64,000 nt of DNA from Bacteroidales bacterium (GTDB taxonomy: Bacteria; Bacteroidota; Bacteroidia; Bacteroidales; Bacteroidaceae): contig SFFY01000003.1 in the NCBI GenBank assembly GCA_004556745.1, positions 1 through 64,000 of the forward strand. The letters run 5' to 3'. Of the stretch, positions 7,647 to 15,746 are shown piece by piece. Positions within the stretch are counted from its first letter, which is position 1. Each line of letters opens with the position of its first letter. Below the pieces are notes generated by a model. It worked only from the letters and a program-made list of their open reading frames with translations, was not told where the DNA came from and did not search any database. The translations under genes were made by a program, and so were the position numbers.

Positions 7647-9677
7647 TCAGCCTTCAATCATCTGTAAAAATTCTTCTTCCGTTTTAAGCGGAACGCCGAG
7701 TTTCGATGCTTTTTCGAGTTTCGAGGGTCCCATATTTTCGCCGGCGAGAATGAAGGAGGTTTTCTTGGAAATGCTGCCTACGTTCTTGCCGCCGTGGGCT
7801 TCGATGAGGGCTTTGTATTCCTCGCGCGAATGGCGGGCAAAGGTGCCGCTTATCACGATGCTCATGCCTTCCAGTGCTGTTGACTGCAAGGCAGTCTGCT
7901 CTGCCTCCATGCGCACGCCGGCCTCGGCGAGCCGCGCCACGAAGGCAAGGTTGCGCTCGTCGGCAAAATAGCGCACCACGCTCTCTGCAATGGCCTGCCC
8001 CACCCCTTCGGTCTGCATGAGGTCGTCGAGCGATGCCGCGCGGAGGGCGTCCAAAGAGCCGAAGCGGCGGGCAAGCGTCTTGGCCACCACTTTGCCCACG
8101 AACCTGATGCCGAGGGCGAACAGCACGCGCTCGAACGGCACGTCCAACGAACGGCGTATGCCGGCTATTACTTTTTCGGCGGAGCGGCGGCGCGAACCGT
8201 CGTTGCCCATTAGTTGCTCGACGGTGAGGCTGTAAAGGTCGGCGGCATCGCGGATAAGGCCTCGCTCAAAGTAGTCGTCCACCGTTTCCGGCCCTACGGA
8301 ATCGATATTCATCGCCTCGCGGCTGATGAAATGCTCTATGCGCCCTTTGATTTGCGGCGGGCAGGCCGTGTCGTTGGGGCAATAGTGCGCCGCCTCGCCT
8401 TCGTAGCGCACAAGCGTTGCGCCGCACTCGGGACAAGTCTTGACAAATTGCACGGCAGCCCCCCGATGGGCGGCACTGTCCGGCGCCGCAACGTCTGCCA
8501 CGCCCACTATCTGCGGAATGATTTCGCCCGCCTTTTCCACGCGCACCATGTCGCCGATGTGGAGGTCGAGCTGGCGGATGATGTCTGCGTTGTGCAACGA
8601 GGCGCGCCGCACGGTGGTGCCGGCAAGCAGCACGGGCTCCATGTTCGCCACCGGCGTGACGGCACCTGTGCGCCCCACTTGGAACGTCACGTCGAGCAGG
8701 CGCGTCACGGCTTGCTCGGCCTGAAACTTATAGGCAATGGCCCAACGCGGATTTTTCGCCGTGTAGCCCAATCGCTGCTGCTGGCGCAGGTCGTTCACTT
8801 TGAGCACAATGCCGTCGGTGGCAAAGGGCAGGGAGTGGCGAGCCTCGTCCCAATGGTCTATATAGTCGTAAATGTCTTGCAGCGAATGTGCCAGCTTGGC
8901 CGTAGGCGACACGTTGAAGCCCCAGCCTGCTGCCTGCTGCATGCGCTCGTAGTGGGTCTGGGTTGTGAGCGCGTCGCCCAATAAATAATATAGGTAGGCA
9001 TCGAGGCGGCGCTGCGCCACGGCTGCCGACTTCTTGCTCTTGAGCGTGCCGGAAGCGGCGTTGCGCGGATTAGCGAAGAGGGGTTCTTCACGCCTTTCGC
9101 GCTCAGCGTTGAGCCTTTCGAAGCTCTCCCACGGCATCAGCACCTCGCCGCGAATTTCAAACTCATCGGGATAGTCTAATCCCTCGGGCAAAACAAGGGG
9201 CACGGTGCGAATGGTGCGCACATTGGCGGTAACGTCGTCGCCCTGCACGCCGTCGCCGCGCGTGGCGGCGCGCACGAGCCTGCCGTGCTCATAGGTGAGC
9301 GAGATGCTCAGGCCGTCGAACTTCAATTCGCAGCAGATGTCGAACGGCTCGCCGCCCAAGCCTTCCGCCACGCGGTCGTAGAAGGCCTGAACGTCGCCGC
9401 GCGAATAGGTATTGCCCAGCGAGAGCATGGGACGCTTGTGCGTCACCGGCTCGAAATCGTTGGAGCGATCGCTGCCCACGCGCTGCGTCGGCGAGTTGGG
9501 GTCGCTCATCTCGGGATGCCGCTCTTCGAGTTCCTCCAATTCGTGCATCATGTCGTCGAATTGGCGGTCGGAAATCTCGGGCGCGTTGCGCACATAATAA
9601 TTATAATTATGTCGGTTCAGCTCTTTGCGCAGAAAGAGGATGCGTTCGGCATCGTTGGGTGTGGCAAATAAGTTCAT
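7647..9677 (-). CDS. ligA: NAD-dependent DNA ligase LigA
   Basis: LigA seals nicks in duplex DNA during replication and repair, using NAD+ to adenylylate its active-site lysine. Visible features, in order, are the Ia domain (HNYNYYV...ISDRQFDDMMHEL), the adenylylation motif ELKFDG with Lys119, a four-cysteine zinc finger (CPECGATL...CPNDTACP), helix-hairpin-helix repeats, and a C-terminal BRCT domain (GMSIVISGTF...). The start at 9677 (MNLFATPNDAERI) gives 676 residues, the usual family length; the longer frame to 9710 would overlap the end of the antitoxin gene. The gene lies 16 bp after higA on the same strand and may be co-transcribed with it. Confidence 0.96.
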   Translation of the reverse strand: MNLFATPNDAERILFLRKELNRHNYNYYVRNAPEISDRQFDDMMHELEELEERHPEMSDPNSPTQRVGSDRSNDFEPVTHKRPMLSLGNTYSRGDVQAFYDRVAEGLGGEPFDICCELKFDGLSISLTYEHGRLVRAATRGDGVQGDDVTANVRTIRTVPLVLPEGLDYPDEFEIRGEVLMPWESFERLNAERERREEPLFANPRNAASGTLKSKKSAAVAQRRLDAYLYYLLGDALTTQTHYERMQQAAGWGFNVSPTAKLAHSLQDIYDYIDHWDEARHSLPFATDGIVLKVNDLRQQQRLGYTAKNPRWAIAYKFQAEQAVTRLLDVTFQVGRTGAVTPVANMEPVLLAGTTVRRASLHNADIIRQLDLHIGDMVRVEKAGEIIPQIVGVADVAAPDSAAHRGAAVQFVKTCPECGATLVRYEGEAAHYCPNDTACPPQIKGRIEHFISREAMNIDSVGPETVDDYFERGLIRDAADLYSLTVEQLMGNDGSRRRSAEKVIAGIRRSLDVPFERVLFALGIRFVGKVVAKTLARRFGSLDALRAASLDDLMQTEGVGQAIAESVVRYFADERNLAFVARLAEAGVRMEAEQTALQSTALEGMSIVISGTFARHSREEYKALIEAHGGKNVGSISKKTSFILAGENMGPSKLEKASKLGVPLKTEEEFLQMIEG

Positions 9678-9693
9678 AGTATGACTCAGGGAG

Positions 9694-10038
9694 TTAAAGC
9701 ACCGCCGCAATCTTTTTGATGCTCTTTAATTTATCAAGAAACGACTTATCGCGCTTTGCCATTTGCATATCATAGTCTGCCTGTAAACCGGTCAGCACAT
9801 AGGCAGGCAAGGAAAGCGCAGCCTCGCAAAGCAAGGCAAACTTAGTGTTGACGGCGCGCTTGCCATTGATAATATCGTTGAGCACGGTGTAAGACACGCC
9901 CATTTCCGCAGCCAGTTGCCGTTGCGAAATATGCCGATACTCTATCTCGTCTTTAATCAGTTCGCCGGGATGGGTCGGTTCAAAAGGCTCTATATTATTG
10001 GCAATCATTTTAGGGTCTACGCCAGGAAGTTCTATCAT
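9694..10038 (-). CDS. higA: HigA-type antitoxin, XRE helix-turn-helix
   Basis: The protein carries the HigA/VapI signature HPGELIKDEI followed by an XRE helix-turn-helix (ISQRQLAAEMGVSYTVLNDIINGKR). Such antitoxins bind and neutralise a RelE-fold mRNA-cleaving toxin and repress their own operon. The start at 10038 lies 7 bp after the stop of the remnant higB, in the usual toxin-first order of higBA loci. Because the toxin is truncated, the antitoxin is probably an orphan that may still repress transcription here or affect ligA just downstream. Confidence 0.85.
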   Translation of the reverse strand: MIELPGVDPKMIANNIEPFEPTHPGELIKDEIEYRHISQRQLAAEMGVSYTVLNDIINGKRAVNTKFALLCEAALSLPAYVLTGLQADYDMQMAKRDKSFLDKLKSIKKIAAVL

Positions 10039-10045
10039 GATGCGG

Positions 10046-10225
10046 CTATTTATAATGGTTAGACAAATCTTGTATTTTGCAAATTGTTATCTTGGGTTCG
10101 CCTTGCTCCTCTACGGCAAACTCAATGCGATACTGGTCGTTGACACGTATTGACGAAACGCCGGCCTTATCTCCAACCAATACTTCATAATGCAACGCAG
10201 GCCACAAAAACAAATCTTCGTTGTT
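10046..10225 (-). pseudogene. higB: N-terminally truncated HigB/RelE-family toxin
   Basis: The minus strand reads a C-terminal RelE/HigB toxin half: NEDLFLWPALHYEVLVGD, then SIRVNDQYRIEF, then ITICKIQDLSNHYK and a stop at 10046. The SIRVNDQYRIEF strand is the conserved core of Bacteroidota HigB toxins, normally about 95-100 residues long. Only about 60 residues remain. Upstream the frame enters the R4 repeat within a few codons and reaches a stop without an ATG. The remaining piece lacks the N-terminal helices, so an active toxin is unlikely. Confidence 0.8.
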
Positions 10226-10450
10226 TTTTTTACGACAACTTAGACAACTTTTGACAACTTATTTCGAGATTTTCGGCTGTGCAACCGTTTTAATGTGACG
10301 ACAACTGGGACAACTTTTGACAACTTTCAGTTGTCTTCCTGCGCTGCGAGCGGGCGTATAAAATACGCCCCGTTGTCTATGTTGTCGTCATATTAAGCGC
10401 AAATTGTCAGACTCGGAGTTGTCTTTTGTTGTCTATGTTGTCGTAAAAAT
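10224..10450. repeat. R4 MITE-like element, right copy (inverted relative to 6693-6970)
   Basis: It opens TTTTTTTTACGACAACTTAG and closes TTGTCTATGTTGTCGTAAAA. Its reverse complement aligns end to end with the copy at 6693-6970, including the block GACAACTCCGAGTCTGACAA and the GGGCGTATTTTATACGCCC-like hairpin, but it lacks the nested R5. The left border coincides with the break in higB, so its insertion is the likely cause of the toxin truncation. Confidence 0.78.
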
Positions 10451-10470
10451 AAAATCATTAGTTTTCCCTT

Positions 10471-11379
10471 TTACCTCCGCATCAGATACGCGAAGTAGCA
10501 GAGTTTATACAGGTGGAATATCTTTAACGAGGGGTGGCGGCCGAGCAGGTTGCCGCGCATCATGCCGCCAAACAGGCGATAGGCCACGGACGGCAGCCAA
10601 TCCATGCCTTTCTTCTTCAACTCATAATAATAGAGCGCGGCACCGGGCAGTTCGTCCAGTTTGGGCGCGATGGTCGTGAGGGTGCGCATGGCGGCCTCCG
10701 TTTTTTTCAAGAAAATCTCGTTGCTGTCGATGCCCGTGTGCAGGATAGGCACGTCGGTGTGGTAGATACTGACGTAGCGGCGGCGCAGTTCCTGGCCAAA
10801 CAGTACGTCTTCGTAGCCATACTCCGTGCAACATTCGTCAAACCGCAGGTCGCCGAGCGCGGCGCGGCGCATCAGCAGGCAGTATGTGGCCACAGAGGAA
10901 AACGGGCGTGCGTTGCGGTATTCCGCTGTGCGCTTCGGCTCTGTAGCTTTCTCGTATCGGCAGCGCAATTCGCTGCCCTCAGGCTCGCCAAGAGGATTGA
11001 CAAGGCGGGCACAGACCACGTCGGCCTTATTGCGCTCCGCCCATATATCTCGCACGAAATCGGAGGTACGCGGCAGCATGTCGCTGTCTAAAATGAGCAG
11101 ATAGGGCATACGCGCCGCCTCCATCAGGGCATTGCGCATCCGCGCCCGGCCGCCGTTGACGGGCAACTCCAAAAGTTGCGCCCCGACATGGGCCGCCGTG
11201 TCGCGCACGGCACACAGCGACTTTACGTCCGTAGAACCGTCGTCGCCCACAATAATCTCGTAGTCGAAAGGTCCGTCAGCCCCGCCGGCAGCCTGCCTAA
11301 GCGCCAGGCATTGCTCTGCAAGGGCGTAAAGCAATTCCGAACAGTCGTAATTATAATTGGGAATGAGAATGGAAAGCAT
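10471..11379 (-). CDS. Family 2 glycosyltransferase
   Basis: A GT-A fold family 2 glycosyltransferase that would transfer a sugar from a nucleotide donor to a surface glycan or other acceptor. The start MLSILIPNYNY (11379) is preferred over a longer frame because the family core begins with this strand. Nucleotide-binding residues appear as VGDDGSTD (about 44-51), and the metal-binding DxD motif as LDSDM (98-100). A downstream acceptor-side region has FDECCTEYGYEDVLFG, resembling the galactosyltransferase-type C-terminal motif. No transmembrane segments are obvious, so it is probably cytoplasmic or peripheral. It stands alone between an R4 repeat and a divergent small regulator, so the glycan it serves cannot be inferred. 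Confidence 0.85.
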   Translation of the reverse strand: MLSILIPNYNYDCSELLYALAEQCLALRQAAGGADGPFDYEIIVGDDGSTDVKSLCAVRDTAAHVGAQLLELPVNGGRARMRNALMEAARMPYLLILDSDMLPRTSDFVRDIWAERNKADVVCARLVNPLGEPEGSELRCRYEKATEPKRTAEYRNARPFSSVATYCLLMRRAALGDLRFDECCTEYGYEDVLFGQELRRRYVSIYHTDVPILHTGIDSNEIFLKKTEAAMRTLTTIAPKLDELPGAALYYYELKKKGMDWLPSVAYRLFGGMMRGNLLGRHPSLKIFHLYKLCYFAYLMRR

Positions 11380-11491
11380 GTGGAAAAGAAAATTCTTATG
11401 CAAACATACGGAAAAAGCACAAAACGAAGCAGTTTTTCTGACCTAAAATACGCTTTTCTTATGAGAAAATACAAGTTTATCGGTATAAACA

Positions 11492-11522
11492 TTTGATTAT
11501 CTGATAAAAAGTCGTAAATTTG
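11492..11522 (+). promoter_or_regulatory. Bacteroidota-type promoter for the 67-aa winged-helix gene
   Basis: TTTG at 11492-11495 and TAAATTTG at 11515-11522 match the Bacteroidota -33 (TTTG) and -7 (TAnnTTTG) elements with a 19-bp gap, the classical spacing. The gene start at 11582 lies 60 bp downstream. This is the best-formed promoter I see in the window. Confidence 0.7.
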
Positions 11523-11581
11523 CAACGTCTTGCGAAAAAGAGTAAGACTAATAGGTATTATTTTAATTCACTAACGACGTT

Positions 11582-11785
11582 ATGTTACAGGAAAAAGTAG
11601 GCGAAATCGCCGGTAAAATTTGGACCGCCCTCAATGAAAACGGCGCCATGACAGGTAAAGATTTGAAGAAGGCCACTAAGGTGAAGTGCGACAAGGACTT
11701 GTACCTCGGTCTTGGCTGGTTGCTCCGCGAAGACAAAATCGCTACGAGCGAGGCTGAAAAGGACATCAACATCGAGTTGAAGTAA
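11582..11785 (+). CDS. Winged-helix domain protein (67 aa, PF10771-like)
   Basis: A compact winged-helix protein, MLQEKVGEIAGKIWTALN..., with the helix-turn-helix-like region MTGKDLKKATKVKCDKDLYLGLGWLLREDKI. Its size and pattern match the small orphan winged-helix proteins widespread and highly expressed in Bacteroidales. It has its own canonical promoter (11492-11522) and is followed by a strong bidirectional terminator, so it is a single-gene transcription unit. DNA binding is inferred from the fold; the regulon is unknown. Confidence 0.85.
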   Translation: MLQEKVGEIAGKIWTALNENGAMTGKDLKKATKVKCDKDLYLGLGWLLREDKIATSEAEKDINIELK

Positions 11786-11824
11786 ATCAGGCTTGACTTA
11801 AAAGCCGACAACAGAAATTTTCAA

Positions 11825-11858
11825 GAGGCTATGCCGCGCGGCATAGCCTCTTATTTTA
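11825..11858. terminator. Intrinsic terminator
   Basis: The perfect 11-bp stem GAGGCTATGCC/GGCATAGCCTC with a 4-nt loop is followed by TTATTTTA on the plus strand. It closes the 67-aa winged-helix gene 40 bp after its stop. Confidence 0.85.
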
Positions 11859-11897
11859 TATCTGACATGCAAATAAAATATAAGCAATAAAAACAAA

Positions 11898-11927
11898 ACT
11901 GCTTGACCAAATAGAAGGTCAAGCAGT
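11898..11927. terminator. Second hairpin, no T-run
   Basis: A perfect 11-bp stem, ACTGCTTGACC/GGTCAAGCAGT, has an 8-nt loop (AAATAGAA). No clear U-tract follows on either strand, although AAAACAAAA precedes it. It may be a backup terminator for minus-strand transcription through tRNA-Pro or an RNA 3' end structure. Confidence 0.45.
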
Positions 11928-11984
11928 ATAAGGACAAGGTTTTGACGCAACGTCCGACACTAAGTTCCCAAATTGCGTTTTAGA

Positions 11985-12038
11985 AATAAAAAAGCCATTG
12001 AAAATTTTAGCAAAGTACTAATTTTCAATGGCTTTATT
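11985..12038 (-). terminator. Terminator of tRNA-Pro
   Basis: On the minus strand, the arms AATTTTCAATGGCT and AGCCATTGAAAATT are complementary; on the plus strand they lie at 11993-12006 and 12020-12033. The second arm runs into TTTTTATTT. The hairpin lies just 3' of tRNA-Pro. Confidence 0.8.
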
Positions 12039-12045
12039 TGTTTTG

Positions 12046-12120
12046 TCGGGGTGAAAGGATTCGAACCTTCGACCCCCTGCTCCCAAAGCAGGTGCGCTAA
12101 CCGGACTGCGCTACACCCCG
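12046..12120 (-). tRNA. tRNA-Pro (TGG)
   Basis: The minus-strand cloverleaf has an acceptor stem CGGGGTG/CACCCCG with discriminator A, an anticodon arm CTGCTTTGGGAGCAG carrying TGG, and a T arm ending GGTTCGAATCC. CCA is not encoded. It is followed on the minus strand by its own terminator. Confidence 0.96.
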
Positions 12121-12209
12121 TGCAAATGGCGTTTTGCTCTTTTGCAAGTGCAAAGATAAGGTTTTTTATTGGATATATGCGGGGCGGAAGGGCGATTTTT
12201 GGCAATAAG

Positions 12210-14534
12210 TCAACTAATAATTTGGAAGCGGGCGAATTTTACCAAGAGTTTCTTGTCGCCAGATGCCTCGAAATGGACGTGTATCTTGGTGCTGTCGCCC
12301 ACCCCGTCGATGCCCACCACTGTGCCGCGCCCGAAACGCTCGTGCACAATGACGCTGCCGGGTTTCACGCCGCCTGCAGTTTGTGCTACCGGGGTTGAAG
12401 GCGCAGGACTTTGCTGTGCCGGGCGGCTGCCCAAAGGTGTAAAGCGCGATTTGGGGAAAGACGGTTGTGGCGAGGCTTTTGGGCGGTATCGCGCCGCAAA
12501 GTCATTTGTGCCGCCAAACAGGGAGGCTGTGGTGCGGGAAATGCCAGAACGCGAATCGGTACGTTCTATGTAACGCGGATCCACTTCATCGAGGAACGGA
12601 CTCGGGTTGGCCATTTCCATATGCCCGTAAACGTAGCGGTTGGCAGCGTGGGTCAATATACAGTATTTGCGGGCGCGGGTCAGGGCTACGTAAAAAAGGC
12701 GTCGCTCCTCTTCCATCTCTTTGGGATAAAGGCGGGCAGAGGAAGAAGGAAAAAGGTCGTCCTCCATACCAGTGATGAATACGGCATCAAATTCCAGTCC
12801 CTTTGAAGCATGTATGGTCATGAGGTTGATGTGCGCCGCGTCGGCATCGCTTTCCTCGTCGGTCGTGGTAAGGAGCGACACGTACGACATAAAGTCCATC
12901 AGGCGCAGCGTGCCGCCTTCGGTTTGCTGCACTTCGAGTTCCTTACTGTAAACGGAACTAAGGAATTCGTTGATGTTGTCCTTTGCCGCCTGTCCTTCGG
13001 GACTCTTATCAGCTGCAAACATGGCGGTCATGCCGGATTGTTCGAGTATTTGTACCGTGAGTTGATAGGCGCTCGCCTCCGAAATCTTCTCTCTGAAAGA
13101 GGCGATGAGGTCGCGAAAGTCCAGCAGTTTCTTCATCGCCGCATTGGAAAGGGAGGGAATGCCCGCCGTGCCGTTCAACGCCTGCCACAGGCTGCTGCGC
13201 AGTTCTATGGCATGGGCGCGCAGGCGGTTGATAGTCGTGGCGCCGATGCCCCTTGCCGGGAGATTGACCACACGGAGAAAGGCTTCGTCGTCGTCGGGAT
13301 TGCACACAAGGCTCAGGTACGCCAACACGTCCTTGATTTCCTTGCGGCCGTAAAACGACATGCCGCCATATATTTTATATGGTATGCCGTTTCGGCGGCA
13401 GGCTTCTTCCAACGAACGGCTCTGCGCATTGGTGCGGTAGAGAATCGCCGCTTCGGGATAGTCCACGTGTTCGCGGAAATGCAGCCGCTCCACTTCTTGC
13501 AGCACGAGGCGTGCCTCGTCCTTGTCGGAGTCTGCCTTGATGAGTTTTATTTTATTGCCCTCGCCGGGAGCGGCAGCGTAGACTTGTTTGAAAATCTGCT
13601 CGCGATTGTGGCGTATCACGCTGTTGGCGGCTTCCACGATGGTGCTGGTTGAACGGTAGTTGCATTCCAGCTTCACGGTGTGCGCCTTTGGATAATGTTT
13701 CGTGAAGTTGAGGATGCCCGTGATGTCAGCCCCGCGAAATCCGTATATGCTTTGCGCATCGTCGCCCACTACACAGATGCGCGACTCGGGCGTGGTGAGC
13801 AGGCGGAGTATTTGCAGCTGCGCCATATTCGTGTCCTGATACTCGTCCACAAGGATACGCGAAAACCGCTCACGGTATTTGTTGCGCACCTCTTCGTTTT
13901 GAAAAAGCAGGCGGTGGGTGAAAAGCAAAATGTCGTCGAAATCGAGTGCATTGGCCACGCGCAGGCGGTCTTGATACATCTGGTAAATGCGCCACAGCTC
14001 GCCCACTCCGTTGCGGCGGTCGCGGTCGAGGTTGTCTTTGTCGGCGGCATAGTCTGCGGGCAACTGCAAAAGATTTTTGGCTTTCGATATGCGCCCGGCG
14101 ATGGCAGAGGCTTTGTATGCCTTGTCGTCGAGGCCAAGGTCTTTCACGATTTTCTTGATGGCACTCAGCGTGTTGCTCGAGTCGTATATCGTGAAATCGT
14201 GCGGAATGCCCACGGCCTCGCTTTCTATGCGCAAGATACGGCTGAACAGGCTGTGGAACGTGCCGCTCCACACGGCATTTGCACTTTTGGCATCGCAGAT
14301 AGCGGCAATACGCCCATTCATTTCCCGTGCCGCCTTATTGGTGAAAGTCAGGGCGAGAATGCGCCATGGTTCCACGCCGTTGGCAATGAGCCAAGCAATC
14401 TTATAGGTCAGCACGCGCGTCTTGCCCGAACCGGCTCCAGCCACTACGAGTGAGGGACCGTCGTCGTAGCAAACGGCCTCGAATTGCTTTTCATTCAGTT
14501 CCGCGCGGAATTTTTCTTGCAAAGAAAGTGTCAT
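12210..14534 (-). CDS. pcrA: UvrD/PcrA-type superfamily 1 DNA helicase
   Basis: An ATP-driven 3'-5' DNA helicase that acts in nucleotide-excision and mismatch repair and clears recombinase or stalled polymerases. Motifs in order: Walker A GAGSGKT (33-39), motif Ia LTFTNKAAREM, the Walker B box LVDEYQDTN, motif III GDDAQSIYGFRGAD, motif V TIHASKGLEFD and motif VI VALTRARKYC. The C-terminal ~50 residues (GSVIVHERFGRGTVVGID...) form the Tudor-like domain typical of PcrA/UvrD, which contacts RNA polymerase. At 774 residues it is full length. It is a single gene on the minus strand, next to an R2 repeat upstream. Confidence 0.95.
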   Translation of the reverse strand: MTLSLQEKFRAELNEKQFEAVCYDDGPSLVVAGAGSGKTRVLTYKIAWLIANGVEPWRILALTFTNKAAREMNGRIAAICDAKSANAVWSGTFHSLFSRILRIESEAVGIPHDFTIYDSSNTLSAIKKIVKDLGLDDKAYKASAIAGRISKAKNLLQLPADYAADKDNLDRDRRNGVGELWRIYQMYQDRLRVANALDFDDILLFTHRLLFQNEEVRNKYRERFSRILVDEYQDTNMAQLQILRLLTTPESRICVVGDDAQSIYGFRGADITGILNFTKHYPKAHTVKLECNYRSTSTIVEAANSVIRHNREQIFKQVYAAAPGEGNKIKLIKADSDKDEARLVLQEVERLHFREHVDYPEAAILYRTNAQSRSLEEACRRNGIPYKIYGGMSFYGRKEIKDVLAYLSLVCNPDDDEAFLRVVNLPARGIGATTINRLRAHAIELRSSLWQALNGTAGIPSLSNAAMKKLLDFRDLIASFREKISEASAYQLTVQILEQSGMTAMFAADKSPEGQAAKDNINEFLSSVYSKELEVQQTEGGTLRLMDFMSYVSLLTTTDEESDADAAHINLMTIHASKGLEFDAVFITGMEDDLFPSSSARLYPKEMEEERRLFYVALTRARKYCILTHAANRYVYGHMEMANPSPFLDEVDPRYIERTDSRSGISRTTASLFGGTNDFAARYRPKASPQPSFPKSRFTPLGSRPAQQSPAPSTPVAQTAGGVKPGSVIVHERFGRGTVVGIDGVGDSTKIHVHFEASGDKKLLVKFARFQIIS

Positions 14535-14548
14535 TGGATATTTTTTAT

Positions 14549-14637
14549 AGTAGACGAGTGGACAAGTAAACGAGTAGACGAGACAGAGATGTGTTTTAGT
14601 AAACCAGTAGACAAGTAAAGGAGTATACTTGTTTACT
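14549..14637. repeat. R2 palindromic element
   Basis: The left arm is TAGTAGACGAGTGGACAAG with continuing GTAAACGAGTAGACGAGACA units, and a diverged right arm ends TACTTGTTTACTAAA. It fills most of the 120-bp gap between the helicase and the lipoprotein gene. Confidence 0.65.
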
Positions 14638-14657
14638 AAACTCGCATTGTCTTAGTT

Positions 14658-15101
14658 TTACAAATCTCCCATTTCCTGCTGCATAGCCTTACGGTCGTGC
14701 ACGATTTTCTTTTTATAGAAATCCACCTCCTTGCATTTCTCTTCAAACTGCGCGGCAAGATTGGCATCGTTGGGATTTTGGCGTACGAGGCTATCGAGTT
14801 TTACAAGTTGTTGTTGCGCGTCTGCGCAGTCAATTGAGTCCATGAGCAAGATGCCCTGCCTGCGCCCTGTGAGGGCGAGATAGCAGTCCTTGCGCATTTG
14901 TTCAATGCTTAGACGAGCTGCAGCGAAGTCGTTTTGCGCCAACGATTTACGCGCATCGGCAAGAAAGCCTTGCGCACGCTGTTCCATTTCCATGCGCTTT
15001 TCGCTTTGTGCCTCTCCTTTCTTGTTATCCTTACAAGCGGTCAGCCCGCACATCGCGAAGCACAGGGCGCAGGCGAGCGTTTTCAAAATTATCCGTGTCA
15101 T
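14658..15101 (-). CDS. Small helical lipoprotein
   Basis: The protein has a type II signal peptide with lipobox LTAC (lipidated Cys23). About 120 strongly charged helical residues follow (EKRMEMEQRAQGFLADARKSL..., KCKEVDFYKKKIVHDRKAMQQ), suggestive of a coiled coil or helical hairpin. It should be anchored in the outer or inner membrane facing the periplasm. I do not recognise a named family. It lies divergent to the moxR-bat operon, separated by a 645-bp spacer that carries the R3 element, and convergent with nothing. Confidence 0.75.
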   Translation of the reverse strand: MTRIILKTLACALCFAMCGLTACKDNKKGEAQSEKRMEMEQRAQGFLADARKSLAQNDFAAARLSIEQMRKDCYLALTGRRQGILLMDSIDCADAQQQLVKLDSLVRQNPNDANLAAQFEEKCKEVDFYKKKIVHDRKAMQQEMGDL

Positions 15102-15286
15102 ATATTATATATTGTATAATCTCTTGCAAAATTAACGCTTTTCTCCTATTAAGGCCGTCTGCATACTTGAAAATTGCGCTTTGACCTTGACTTTATGAAT
15201 TTAATTTCTGTGGAATTAGAGCGGCATTGCACAAAATGACTTGACATTTACTGAAATGATTGACGCGCATATAAGATCGCAGCGAT

Positions 15287-15449
15287 TATCTCCGAGAAAG
15301 TTTTTACTATCTCGGAGATATTTTTTGCTGTCAGCAGGATATTTTTTACTATCTTATAAGAAATTTTTTGTTACAAACTTTGTAACACGTATTACAAAGT
15401 TTGTAACATGTGTTAGCAAGTTTGTAACGCTTGTTACAAAGTTTGTAAC
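15287..15449. repeat. R3 compound element, copy 1: hairpin plus four palindromes at 21-bp period
   Basis: A hairpin TATCTCCGAG...CTCGGAGATA (15287-15320) is followed by four 17-bp palindromes of consensus GTTACAAAGTTTGTAAC. Their centres are at 15378, 15399, 15420 and 15441, exactly 21 bp apart with 4-nt linkers. The third unit is degenerate (GTTAGCAAGTTTGTAAC). T-runs and A-runs flank the array. The array ends about 300 bp before moxR, in the divergent lipoprotein/moxR spacer. The rest of that spacer (15450-15665) shows no gene. Confidence 0.85.
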
Positions 15450-15665
15450 AAACTTTTTCTTAGCATATACTGAAAAATAGCAAGGAGAAAGGAAAAATTT
15501 TCACGGGACTCGTAAGATTTGTCTCGGGGATAATTTGGGCGATGTGCCTGAAAGCAGCGGCGATGATTAGAAGAAATTGCATTATTTCGCGCTTTTCTTA
15601 TATGATAAAAAGGAATTTGGAGCGTGTTTTAGGGAAAATTAAATATAAGAAAGGGCGAAAAGGAG

Positions 15666-15673
15666 TAATTTTG
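15666..15673 (+). promoter_or_regulatory. Candidate -7 box for the moxR-bat operon
   Basis: TAATTTTG matches TAnnTTTG, 74 bp before the moxR start. I see no good TTTG at the -33 position, so this is a partial match. Confidence 0.35.
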
Positions 15674-15746
15674 CAGGTAATTATGCGAGGCATATAGGAA
15701 GGCCCCGCAAGACAGTGGGATAATCAAACTATACAATATTGTAATA

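Noticed and set aside
15370..15449. Regularly spaced 17-bp repeats that look like a CRISPR array
   Set aside because: The units are perfect palindromes only 21 bp apart with 4-nt linkers and no variable spacers; no cas genes are present.
15241..15480. Apparent 79-aa open frame (…KFVTCVSKFVTLVTKFVTNF…)
   Set aside because: It is only the translation of the R3 palindrome array and its flanks; composition is dictated by the repeat and there is no start context.
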